NCBI GenBank assembly: GCA_028706415.1
Contig: JAQWBK010000106.1
Span: 1 to 5,189, forward strand
Source: Oscillospiraceae bacterium
GTDB lineage: Bacteria > Bacillota > Clostridia > Oscillospirales > Acutalibacteraceae
DNA length: 5,189 bases
Reading direction: 5' to 3'
The notes under the pieces are model-generated. The model did not search any database. It saw nothing but the letters and a program-made list of their open reading frames with translations, and had not been told where the DNA came from. This document shows, piece by piece, positions 1 to 5,167 of this stretch (positions within the stretch are counted from its first letter, which is position 1; each line of letters starts with the position of its first letter). Made by a program: the position numbers and the translations under genes.

Positions 1-119
1 TTTAGTCGGATATTAGTATCAACCCTCCTTGTAATGCGGAAAGCATTGCTTCGTCGGCTTTCCTTGCCCGACAAAAATTCTGCTCGGAATCCGTTCAAAA
101 CAGGTTTTTAGAGGTGACC
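1..119 (+). repeat. Right-hand part of a MITE-like element (copy 1, cut by the window edge)
   Basis: Bases 20-119 align without gaps to 5085-5184 of the complete element near the right end of the window, with only five mismatches (positions 23, 30, 35, 45 and 67). The last 49 bases (71-119) are identical. Bases 1-19 match only loosely and would need a small insertion, so this copy is either diverged or a subtype there. It ends in the same terminal motif, GGTTTTTAGAGGTGACC, at 103-119. It contains the same nested inverted repeats: 31-37 with 43-49, 38-44 with 57-63, and 53-57 with 68-72. Its left end lies outside the window, so its full length and target duplication cannot be seen. It carries no reading frame of note and sits about 100 bp before the zapA promoter. 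Confidence 0.88.
103..119 (+). repeat. Right terminal repeat of element copy 1
   Basis: These 17 bases are identical to 5168-5184, the core of the right terminal inverted repeat of the complete copy. Identity between the two copies stops right after GGTGACC (ATTGG here, TTAAT there). That places the transposable boundary at or very near position 119 and suggests the AT-rich bases beyond it are target DNA. Confidence 0.8.
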
Positions 120-139
120 ATTGGCTATCGTTATATGAA

Positions 140-181
140 TAAATCATCATTATTCTATTTAATATTCAAACTGATGATTTA
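140..181. repeat. AT-rich inverted repeat upstream of the zapA promoter
   Basis: TAAATCATCA at 140-149 is the exact reverse complement of TGATGATTTA at 172-181, separated by 22 AT-rich bases. It lies between the end of element copy 1 and the zapA promoter. The stem is AT-rich and no T-run follows it on the + strand, so it is a poor terminator. It could be an operator-like dyad for a regulator of zapA, or a remnant of older repeat DNA. The symmetry is seen directly; the role is unknown. Confidence 0.45.
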
Positions 182-215
182 AAAGCAGATTGATGGTGCA
201 AAAATGTAGATTTAT

Positions 216-244
216 TTGTATATTTGAGTTATAATAAATATAAT
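216..244 (+). promoter_or_regulatory. Predicted sigma-A promoter for zapA and the genes after it
   Basis: A perfect -10 box TATAAT (239-244) lies 17 bp after a weak -35 box TTGTAT (216-221, three of six consensus bases). Transcription would start near 250-252, giving a leader of about 30 bases that includes the GAAAGGAG ribosome site at 266-273. A second TATAAT at 230-235 lacks a convincing -35 at the right distance. As the only good promoter before the tightly spaced zapA-U32-dut-maf genes, it probably serves all four, though transcription from further upstream cannot be excluded. Confidence 0.6.
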
Positions 245-282
245 AGTAAGTATTAGGTGAATTTTGAAAGGAGCTGCGGATT

Positions 283-621
283 ATGGCATCGAGAAACAGG
301 ATAAAACTTACAATATGTGATACCGAATATATCATAACATCAGACGAACCGGAATCTTATGTGAGGGAGCTTGGAGATGAGCTTGACCGCTCCATGAGTG
401 CTCTTGTTAATGCGGATACGCGTGTATCCACCACCATGGCCGCCGTTCTGACCGCCCTTACCCTTGTGGACGAGACTCGCAAGGCAAACGCCTCTGCCGA
501 TAATCTCCGCAGCCAGATAAAAGAATATTTGAGTGATAACGCCCGCGCCCGCGCCGAACTGGAGGATGCTCGCCGTGAAATTGATCGGCTGCGCCGGGAT
601 CTTGACGAATTAACCAGATAA
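283..621 (+). CDS. zapA: Cell division protein ZapA
   Basis: ZapA binds FtsZ in the cytoplasm and bundles its protofilaments, stabilising the Z-ring at mid-cell. The 112-residue product has the family layout. An N-terminal globular part (about residues 6-60) opens with a short beta strand (RIKLTICDTEYII) and continues with a helix (ESYVRELGDELDRSMSAL). A 'TMAAVLTALTLVDETRK' helix links it to a charged coiled coil (about residues 65-112) rich in Glu, Arg and Leu, the dimerisation stalk. The length matches Gram-positive ZapA proteins. The start is supported by GAAAGGAG at 266-273, nine bases before the ATG. The U32 gene follows 33 bp after the stop, with no terminator between, so co-transcription is likely. 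The call rests on motif and pattern recognition, as ZapA is a poorly conserved family. Confidence 0.88.
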   Translation: MASRNRIKLTICDTEYIITSDEPESYVRELGDELDRSMSALVNADTRVSTTMAAVLTALTLVDETRKANASADNLRSQIKEYLSDNARARAELEDARREIDRLRRDLDELTR

Positions 622-641
622 TTATTGAATAGATATTTTTG

Positions 642-657
642 AAAGGATGAAACGGTG
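642..657 (+). promoter_or_regulatory. Ribosome site that fixes the GTG start of the U32 gene
   Basis: AAAGGA (642-647) lies seven bases before the GTG at 655-657. No ATG in the same frame is available near this point, and the N-terminal motif IEILAPAGS, the standard beginning of U32 proteins, starts at residue 5. The GTG is therefore the best start. It is the only non-ATG start among the five genes, and may lower translation of this gene compared with its neighbours. Confidence 0.75.
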
Positions 658-2754
658 TCGGACTCAATTGAAATACTTGCTCCTGCCGGGTCACCTCAGG
701 CCTTGACTGCTGCGGTACGCTCGGGCGCCGACGCTGTGTACCTAGGGGCAGGAAGCTTTAATGCCCGCCGTAATGCTCATAATTTTGATGCCGCCGCTCT
801 ACGCGAAGCGGCGGCTTTTTGTCGCTCAAGAGGGGTACGGCTTTATCTTACCCTGAACACCCTCATAAGGCAAAACGAAATGCTCAAAGCAATGGAGCTG
901 GCAGAGCAAGCCTGTTTGATTGGTGTGGATGCCCTGATTATACAGGACACGGGGCTTGCCCGCAGGATACATGCGGCAGCCCCCGATATGCCGCTGCATG
1001 CCTCCACCCAGCTATCCTGCCATACCCCCGAAGGTGTTTTGGAGCTTGCAGAGATGGGCTTTAAGCGGGTTGTGCTTGCAAGAGAAATGACCCAGAAAGA
1101 AATATCCGAATGTGCCGGACTTGGAGTCGAGCTTGAGGTGTTTGTCCACGGTGCACTTTGTATGAGTGTATCGGGGCAATGCTATCTTTCGGCCATGCTT
1201 GGGGGACGGAGCGGAAACCGAGGCCTTTGTGCCCAGCCTTGCCGTTTACCCTTTTCGGCGAAAGCTCACCCCAACACCAACGATAAAGCGCTCAGTCTGA
1301 AGGATTTATCATTATATGACTATGTAAAAAAGATGCTGTCCATAGGCGTATGTTCACTGAAAATTGAGGGGCGGATGAAACGCCCAGAATATGTTGCCGG
1401 CGCATCAGCCTGCTTTGCGGCGGCGCGGGATGCAGCCTTGGGTATAAGCAGAACGAGCGCCGATTCAAAGCTGCTGGCCGACCTCCACTCGGTTTTCTCG
1501 CGCTCGGGGTTTACCGATGGATATTTTACCGGATTGCGCGGCCAATCCATGTTTGGCGCCCGAACACATGAGGATGTTACTTCGGCGGCACCCGCCCTTG
1601 GCAGGCTTGCCAGATTATATGACAGAGAACAGCCCACCATTCCTGTAAAAATGACCTTTACAATGAGGGTCGAGCAGCCTGTGACCCTGACAGTTCAGGA
1701 TAAAATTGGCAACAGCGTAATGGTATACGGGGATATTCCGGAACCGGCGATCAACCGCGCTCTTGACAAGCAACAGGCCGAAGCGCAGATTTCTAAAACC
1801 GGTGGCACCCCCTTTATTGCCGAGACGGAATGCAATATATCTAATGGACTAAACCTACCGCTGTCATCCATCAACGCCCTCAGACGGAAAGGGTTGGACA
1901 AGCTGCTGTTAAAGCGGGGGGCCCCCGTTCCAATAATATTTAATTCGGATAAGCTCCCAATTAACTCAACGCCCACCCCCTTACCCTTCATAAAAAAAAC
2001 CGGTAAGCCCTTTATTATTGCCCGCTTTTCCGATTATAAGCAGATACCGGATAATGACCATGCTGATATGATTTTTGTGCCGTCCGATACGCCTTTTGAT
2101 AAATTAAAGCAACTAGCCGATAATCGCCTTGTCGGTATTGAAATACCCCGCGGACTTTTTTCTGACCGAAGACAGACAGAAAAGCAGATTAAAAATGCTG
2201 TGGCTGCCGGAATAAAGACGGCACTTTGTGGAAATATCGGAGCCATCCCCTTGGCACGGCAGGCAGGATTATATCCGCTTGCCGGTTTCGGCATGAATAT
2301 AACAAACAGCCATGCACTGGATACCATGATCCACCACGGCATTACCGCCGCGGTCTTATCATTTGAGTTAACCTTTGGGCAGCTGAGGTTTGCAAAGGAA
2401 GCCTCAATCCCTTGCGGTATCATGGCATACGGCCGCCTGCCTCTTATGCTGCTGAGGAACTGCCCTGTGGGGGCTACTTCCGGCTGTACCTCCTGCGGGG
2501 GCAGCGGTGGGCTTACCGACAGGCGGGGCATACGCTTTCCTGTTGTGTGTAAGGGTGGGTGCGCCGAACTGCTTAATTCAACCCCCCTTTGGCTGGCCGA
2601 TGAGCTTGACGGGCTGCCCGAGCTTGATTTTTTATTGCTACATTTCACCGATGAGTCCCCCTCCCGTGCCGCCGAGGTGATTTCGGCATATAGAAGCGGG
2701 GGAGAGCCACCTAAGGATTTCACCCGAGGGTTATATAAACGCGGAGTGGAATGA
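655..2754 (+). CDS. U32-family protein with two cysteine-rich regions (annotated as peptidase/collagenase; possibly an RlhA-type RNA hydroxylase)
   Basis: The 699-residue product starts with the U32 signature: ILAPAGS (7-13), a 'GADAVYLG' strand, then FVHGALCMSVSGQC (163-176), GGRSGNRG (183-190) and CAQPC (192-196), followed by SLKIEGRMKRPEYV (234-247). Residues around 280-300 (SGFTDGYFTG...MFGARTHE) and the middle section fit the long U32 form with a DUF3656-like domain. The C-terminal part carries a second cysteine set (C603, C611, C614, C632, C636) around GLTDRRGIRFPV (619-630). Family knowledge: U32 proteins are labelled peptidases, but E. coli RlhA (23S rRNA C2501), TrhP (tRNA U34) and UbiU/UbiV act in hydroxylation, and Fe-S cluster binding by four cysteines was shown for UbiU/UbiV. 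C169, C176, C192 or C196, and perhaps C233, are candidate ligands here. RNA hydroxylation is an inference from length and architecture. A terminator-like hairpin lies in its early codons (790-820). Confidence 0.87.
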   Translation: MSDSIEILAPAGSPQALTAAVRSGADAVYLGAGSFNARRNAHNFDAAALREAAAFCRSRGVRLYLTLNTLIRQNEMLKAMELAEQACLIGVDALIIQDTGLARRIHAAAPDMPLHASTQLSCHTPEGVLELAEMGFKRVVLAREMTQKEISECAGLGVELEVFVHGALCMSVSGQCYLSAMLGGRSGNRGLCAQPCRLPFSAKAHPNTNDKALSLKDLSLYDYVKKMLSIGVCSLKIEGRMKRPEYVAGASACFAAARDAALGISRTSADSKLLADLHSVFSRSGFTDGYFTGLRGQSMFGARTHEDVTSAAPALGRLARLYDREQPTIPVKMTFTMRVEQPVTLTVQDKIGNSVMVYGDIPEPAINRALDKQQAEAQISKTGGTPFIAETECNISNGLNLPLSSINALRRKGLDKLLLKRGAPVPIIFNSDKLPINSTPTPLPFIKKTGKPFIIARFSDYKQIPDNDHADMIFVPSDTPFDKLKQLADNRLVGIEIPRGLFSDRRQTEKQIKNAVAAGIKTALCGNIGAIPLARQAGLYPLAGFGMNITNSHALDTMIHHGITAAVLSFELTFGQLRFAKEASIPCGIMAYGRLPLMLLRNCPVGATSGCTSCGGSGGLTDRRGIRFPVVCKGGCAELLNSTPLWLADELDGLPELDFLLLHFTDESPSRAAEVISAYRSGGEPPKDFTRGLYKRGVE
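790..820 (+). terminator. Intrinsic-terminator-like hairpin inside the U32 coding region
   Basis: GCCGCCGCT (790-798) and AGCGGCGGC (807-815) pair perfectly over nine mostly G-C base pairs, closing an eight-base loop, and five T residues (816-820) follow at once. This is the layout of a Rho-independent terminator, 136 bases into the gene, over the codons for AAALREAAAF. During normal translation ribosomes would cover it, so it would matter only when translation is weak. The structure is seen in the sequence; a regulatory role is inferred. Alanine codon runs may produce it by chance. Confidence 0.35.
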
Positions 2755-2812
2755 AATAGACGCATTTGATATTAACTTTATAGACGATACTTGGAAAGGA
2801 CGAATAATTATT

Positions 2813-3253
2813 ATGCAGCTTTCGGTCAAACGGCTAAACCTAAAGGCACAAATACCCACACGGGCAACAAGCGGGAGCGCAGGGATGGATTTACGCGCGC
2901 TGCTGGAACAGCCGCTGGTGGTTCCGGCGGGCGGGCGGGTAACCATTCCGACCGGAATTGCCATTCAAATTCCGGAGCCCGACTTGGTCGGCCTTGTTTA
3001 TGCCCGCAGTGGTCTTGCCGTAAAGTATGGGCTTACCCTTTCAAACTGTGTAGGGGTCATTGACAGCGACTACACCGGTGAGATACGCGTGGGAATGGTC
3101 AACCTATCCGATGCCGATTATACCGTCCAGCCCGGAGAACGCATTGCCCAGCTTGTTATTTCACCAATAGTGATTGCCGAACCGGTTGAGGTTGAGCAGT
3201 TAGGTGATACCACGAGAGGTGACGGTGGATTTGGCTCGACAGGCAGGATATAA
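2813..3253 (+). CDS. dut: Deoxyuridine 5'-triphosphate nucleotidohydrolase (dUTPase)
   Basis: The enzyme hydrolyses dUTP to dUMP and pyrophosphate, keeping uracil out of DNA and supplying dUMP for thymidylate synthesis. The 146-residue product has all five motifs of trimeric dUTPases in order: AGMDLRA (23-29), ARSGLA (64-69), GVIDSDYTGEI (81-91, with the catalytic Asp at 84), GERIAQL (108-114) and the glycine-rich C-terminal arm RGDGGFGSTG (135-144) that closes over the substrate. The length is typical for bacterial Dut and nothing is missing. GGAAAGGA at 2793-2800 precedes the ATG by 12 bases, a slightly long gap but the same as in maf. It starts 58 bp after the U32 stop, with no terminator between them, and maf follows after 40 bp, so it is probably transcribed with both. 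Confidence 0.97.
   Translation: MQLSVKRLNLKAQIPTRATSGSAGMDLRALLEQPLVVPAGGRVTIPTGIAIQIPEPDLVGLVYARSGLAVKYGLTLSNCVGVIDSDYTGEIRVGMVNLSDADYTVQPGERIAQLVISPIVIAEPVEVEQLGDTTRGDGGFGSTGRI
2926..2939 (+). other. Possible G-quadruplex motif within dut
   Basis: Four G-runs (GG 2926-2927, GGG 2929-2931, GGG 2933-2935, GGG 2937-2939) are separated by single C residues on the coding strand, at codons 38-43 of dut. Single-base loops favour compact parallel quadruplexes, at least of two tetrads, in the DNA or mRNA. Competing pairing with C-rich segments and a purely codon-driven origin (encoding PAGGRV) are equally possible. Confidence 0.3.
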
Positions 3254-3293
3254 TTTGACATTATAATACCGCAGGAAAGGACATAACCGACAG

Positions 3294-3848
3294 ATGGATG
3301 AAGTTATACTTGCCTCGGCTTCTCCCCGAAGACAGGAAATACTGAGGCTGCTGAGGATTCCGTTCACCGTTATTCCCGCGCATAATGAAAGCGTTATAAA
3401 CACCGCTTTATCGCTGGATGAGGCGGTTTTACAGGTTGCACGAAGCAAGGCGGAGGAGGTGGCGGCATCCAACCCCGAACGCACCGTAATCGGGGCAGAT
3501 ACTGTGGTTTCGGTCGGAGGGCAGGTTCTGGGTAAACCTAAGGACGAGCAGCAAGCCCATGAAATGCTGACCCTTCTCGGAGGGCGGAGGCATGAGGTAA
3601 TAACGGCGGTCTGGGTTTGCCGTCCCGGTGGCGGGAGCGGGTTTTGGGATTGCACCGGCGTTGAATTCTATCCCTTAAGCTCGGGGGAAATTGATGAATA
3701 TATAAAAACAGGGGAACCTATGGATAAGGCAGGCGGTTATGGGATCCAGGGGATGGGGTTGCGTTTTGTGCGCTGTATTCAAGGGGATTTTTATACTGTT
3801 ATGGGGCTACCCGGTGCTAAGCTATGGCGATTTTTGAGAGATATGTGA
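3294..3848 (+). CDS. maf: Maf family nucleoside triphosphate pyrophosphatase (dTTP/UTP type)
   Basis: Maf proteins hydrolyse nucleoside triphosphates, often non-canonical or modified ones, to monophosphate and pyrophosphate. Bacillus Maf was first described as a septum-formation inhibitor. The 184-residue product shows the family motifs: LASASPRR (6-13), E32, the ARSKA helix (49-53), GADTVV (67-72, catalytic Asp 69), GKPKD (80-84), GEPMDKAGGYGIQGMG (140-155) and GDFYTVMGLP near the C-terminus. DKAGGYGIQG is typical of the YhdE subgroup, which acts on dTTP, UTP and modified pyrimidines, rather than of the YceF subgroup. A short glycine-rich stretch (CRPGGGSG) follows the HEVITAVWV strand. The start is chosen on AGGAAAGGA at 3273-3281 and because the conserved motif begins at residue 6. 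It follows dut by 40 bp, which pairs two enzymes of nucleotide-pool cleaning. Confidence 0.95.
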   Translation: MDEVILASASPRRQEILRLLRIPFTVIPAHNESVINTALSLDEAVLQVARSKAEEVAASNPERTVIGADTVVSVGGQVLGKPKDEQQAHEMLTLLGGRRHEVITAVWVCRPGGGSGFWDCTGVEFYPLSSGEIDEYIKTGEPMDKAGGYGIQGMGLRFVRCIQGDFYTVMGLPGAKLWRFLRDM

Positions 3849-3882
3849 CCCAGAATTATTAGAATTGCAGGAAAAACAGGAA

Positions 3883-3901
3883 AACATTAAGAAAAAATGT
3901 T
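3883..3901. repeat. Small dyad overlapping the mreB -35 region
   Basis: AACATT (3883-3888) and AATGTT (3896-3901) form a six-base inverted repeat around a seven-base A-rich centre, and its right arm overlaps the first two bases of the predicted -35 box. It could be a regulator site at the mreB promoter, but short AT-rich dyads are common by chance. Confidence 0.2.
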
Positions 3902-3928
3902 GTGTAATTTTCCATTTCGGTATATAAT
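3900..3928 (+). promoter_or_regulatory. Predicted sigma-A promoter of mreB
   Basis: TTGTGT (3900-3905) and a perfect TATAAT (3923-3928) are separated by exactly 17 bp within the 154-bp gap between maf and mreB. Transcription would start near 3935, giving a leader of about 70 bases. No clear terminator is visible after maf, so mreB may also receive read-through from the zapA-maf genes. The rest of the gap (3849-3899 and 3929-3983) shows no open frame or recognised RNA. Confidence 0.65.
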
Positions 3929-4002
3929 ATAAAACTGCAATGCACAAAACACTATTATTTGAAATTTAATCTCCCGTTAATCAGGAAAGGAAGATAAAAG
4001 AT

Positions 4003-5013
4003 ATGTTTTTCAACCGCGATATAGGTATTGACCTTGGCACAGCAAACACGCTCGTATATGTAAAGGGCAAAGGAATCGTAATCCGTGAGCCTTCGGTTGT
4101 TGCCGTTGATGTGAAGTCGGATACGGTGCTTGCCGTTGGGTCCGAGGCAAAGGAAATGATCGGCCGCACACCCGGTTCGATTTCGGCTGTCCGCCCTCTG
4201 AAAGATGGTGTTATAGCTGATTTTGATGTCACCTCGGATATGTTAAAGCATTTTATTCATAAGGCTATGCACACCACCTTCCTTAATCGTCCGCGTGTTA
4301 TCGTCTGTATTCCTTCGGGGGTTACCGAGGTTGAACGCCGTGCGGTTGAAGAAGCTGTCCGCAGCGCAGGCGCAAAGGATGTCAGCCTTATTGCCGAACC
4401 CATGGCGGCTGCCATAGGCGCAGGCTTAAGTGTTGATGAAGCCGCAGGCTCCATGATTGTGGATATCGGCGGGGGTACATCCGAAGTTGCGGTCATTTCT
4501 CTGGGGGATATCGTAACCGATTGTTCGGTTCGCACCGCAGGAGATGATTTTGACGAGTCGATTATTTCATATATTAAAAAGAAATATAATCTTCTGGTTG
4601 GGGAACGCACGGCTGAAGATATTAAGATAAAACTGGGCTCGGCCTTCCCGGGCTCCGAGGAGACCTCCATGGAGGTTAAGGGGCGCAACCAGCTTGATGG
4701 CCTGCCAAAAAATATTGTTGTAACCTCTGAAGAAATTCGGGAAGCTCTTTCGGATCCGGTGGGGGCTATTGTGGATGCAATACGCTATACGCTGGAGAAC
4801 ACCCCGCCGGAACTTGCAGCCGATATTATTGATAACGGTATAATGCTGACCGGAGGCGGTGCCATGCTACGCAATCTTGATCTTCTGATTAGCCGTGAAA
4901 CGGGTATGCCGGTTCATACCGCCGAAAACCCGATAGACTGTGTTGTCAGCGGAACGGGCAAATGCCTCGATTTGGGGATTGTCAGCAACTTCCGCTCACA
5001 GCGTCCAAGATAA
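4003..5013 (+). CDS. mreB: Rod shape-determining protein MreB
   Basis: MreB is the bacterial actin. Its membrane-bound filaments guide the peptidoglycan elongation machinery and keep the cell rod-shaped. The 336-residue product has the actin-fold nucleotide site: phosphate-1 loop GIDLGTANT (8-16), the IAEPMAAAIGAG segment (130-141, with Glu 132 in the catalytic position), phosphate-2 loop DIGGGTSE (154-161) and the adenosine motif GIMLTGGGAML (279-289). F93-L94 sits where Thermotoga MreB has its hydrophobic membrane-insertion loop. The length is normal, and both N- and C-termini look complete. The ATG follows AAAGGAAG (3986-3993) by nine bases. The paralogue Mbl is a possible alternative, but the DIGIDLGTANTLVYVKGKGIV opening and location beside maf favour MreB. 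In many bacteria mreC and mreD follow directly; here a MITE-like element begins nine bases after the stop. Confidence 0.96.
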   Translation: MFFNRDIGIDLGTANTLVYVKGKGIVIREPSVVAVDVKSDTVLAVGSEAKEMIGRTPGSISAVRPLKDGVIADFDVTSDMLKHFIHKAMHTTFLNRPRVIVCIPSGVTEVERRAVEEAVRSAGAKDVSLIAEPMAAAIGAGLSVDEAAGSMIVDIGGGTSEVAVISLGDIVTDCSVRTAGDDFDESIISYIKKKYNLLVGERTAEDIKIKLGSAFPGSEETSMEVKGRNQLDGLPKNIVVTSEEIREALSDPVGAIVDAIRYTLENTPPELAADIIDNGIMLTGGGAMLRNLDLLISRETGMPVHTAENPIDCVVSGTGKCLDLGIVSNFRSQRPR

Positions 5014-5022
5014 TTCGGGGTT

Positions 5023-5044
5023 ATTAAGGTCACCTCTAAAAACC
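5023..5044 (+). repeat. Left terminal inverted repeat of element copy 2
   Basis: These 22 bases begin ATTAAGGTCACCTC and are the exact reverse complement of 5168-5189. The repeat starts nine bases after the mreB stop codon. Confidence 0.9.
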
Positions 5045-5167
5045 CCTTCCGGTGTCTTCCGGCACAATTTCCGCCGGACTGCGTCAAACCTCCTCGTAAG
5101 GCGGAAAGCCTTGCTTCGTCGGCTTTCCTTGTCCGACAAAAATTCTGCTCGGAATCCGTTCAAAACA

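Noticed and set aside
690..700. GGTCACCTC, the element's terminal core, within the U32 gene
   Set aside because: The match is only nine bases, stops at once, and lies in conserved coding sequence (GSPQ).
970..1000. Imperfect hairpin in the U32 gene
   Set aside because: It has a mismatch and a wobble and no T tract; a coding-region coincidence.
1915..1927. GC-only palindrome CGGGGGGCCCCCG in the U32 gene
   Set aside because: There is no loop for a stable hairpin and no T-run; it fits simple codon use for Arg-Gly-Ala-Pro.
1320..1991. Two other minus-strand open frames opposite the U32 gene
   Set aside because: They are by-products of codon use on the + strand, with no family resemblance or convincing ribosome site.
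2034..2765. Long open frame on the minus strand (243 codons) opposite the U32 gene
   Set aside because: It lies wholly opposite a well-supported gene, shows low-complexity serine- and proline-rich translation, and has no recognised motif.
2766..2791. Possible promoter (TTGATA...GATACT) between the U32 gene and dut
   Set aside because: The spacer is only 14 bp and both boxes are weak.
2791..3063. Open frame overlapping the start of dut in another frame
   Set aside because: The dut frame carries all five dUTPase motifs over the same DNA, and the other translation is a low-complexity shadow.
3249..3267. TATAAT (twice) and TTGACA between dut and maf
   Set aside because: TTGACA (3255-3260) sits one base before a TATAAT, and neither TATAAT has a -35 box 16-18 bp upstream, so no usable promoter is formed.
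3613..3648. Four GGG runs in maf
   Set aside because: The first loop is 17 bases long, making a quadruplex less likely; glycine codons explain the runs.
3864..3941. ATTGCAG and CTGCAAT flanking the mreB promoter as an inverted repeat
   Set aside because: Seven-base arms separated by 64 bases are expected by chance at this scale.
4663..4676. 14-bp perfect palindrome ACCTCCATGGAGGT within mreB
   Set aside because: A palindrome of this length is not surprising in about 5 kb, and it lies in a coding region with ordinary codons.
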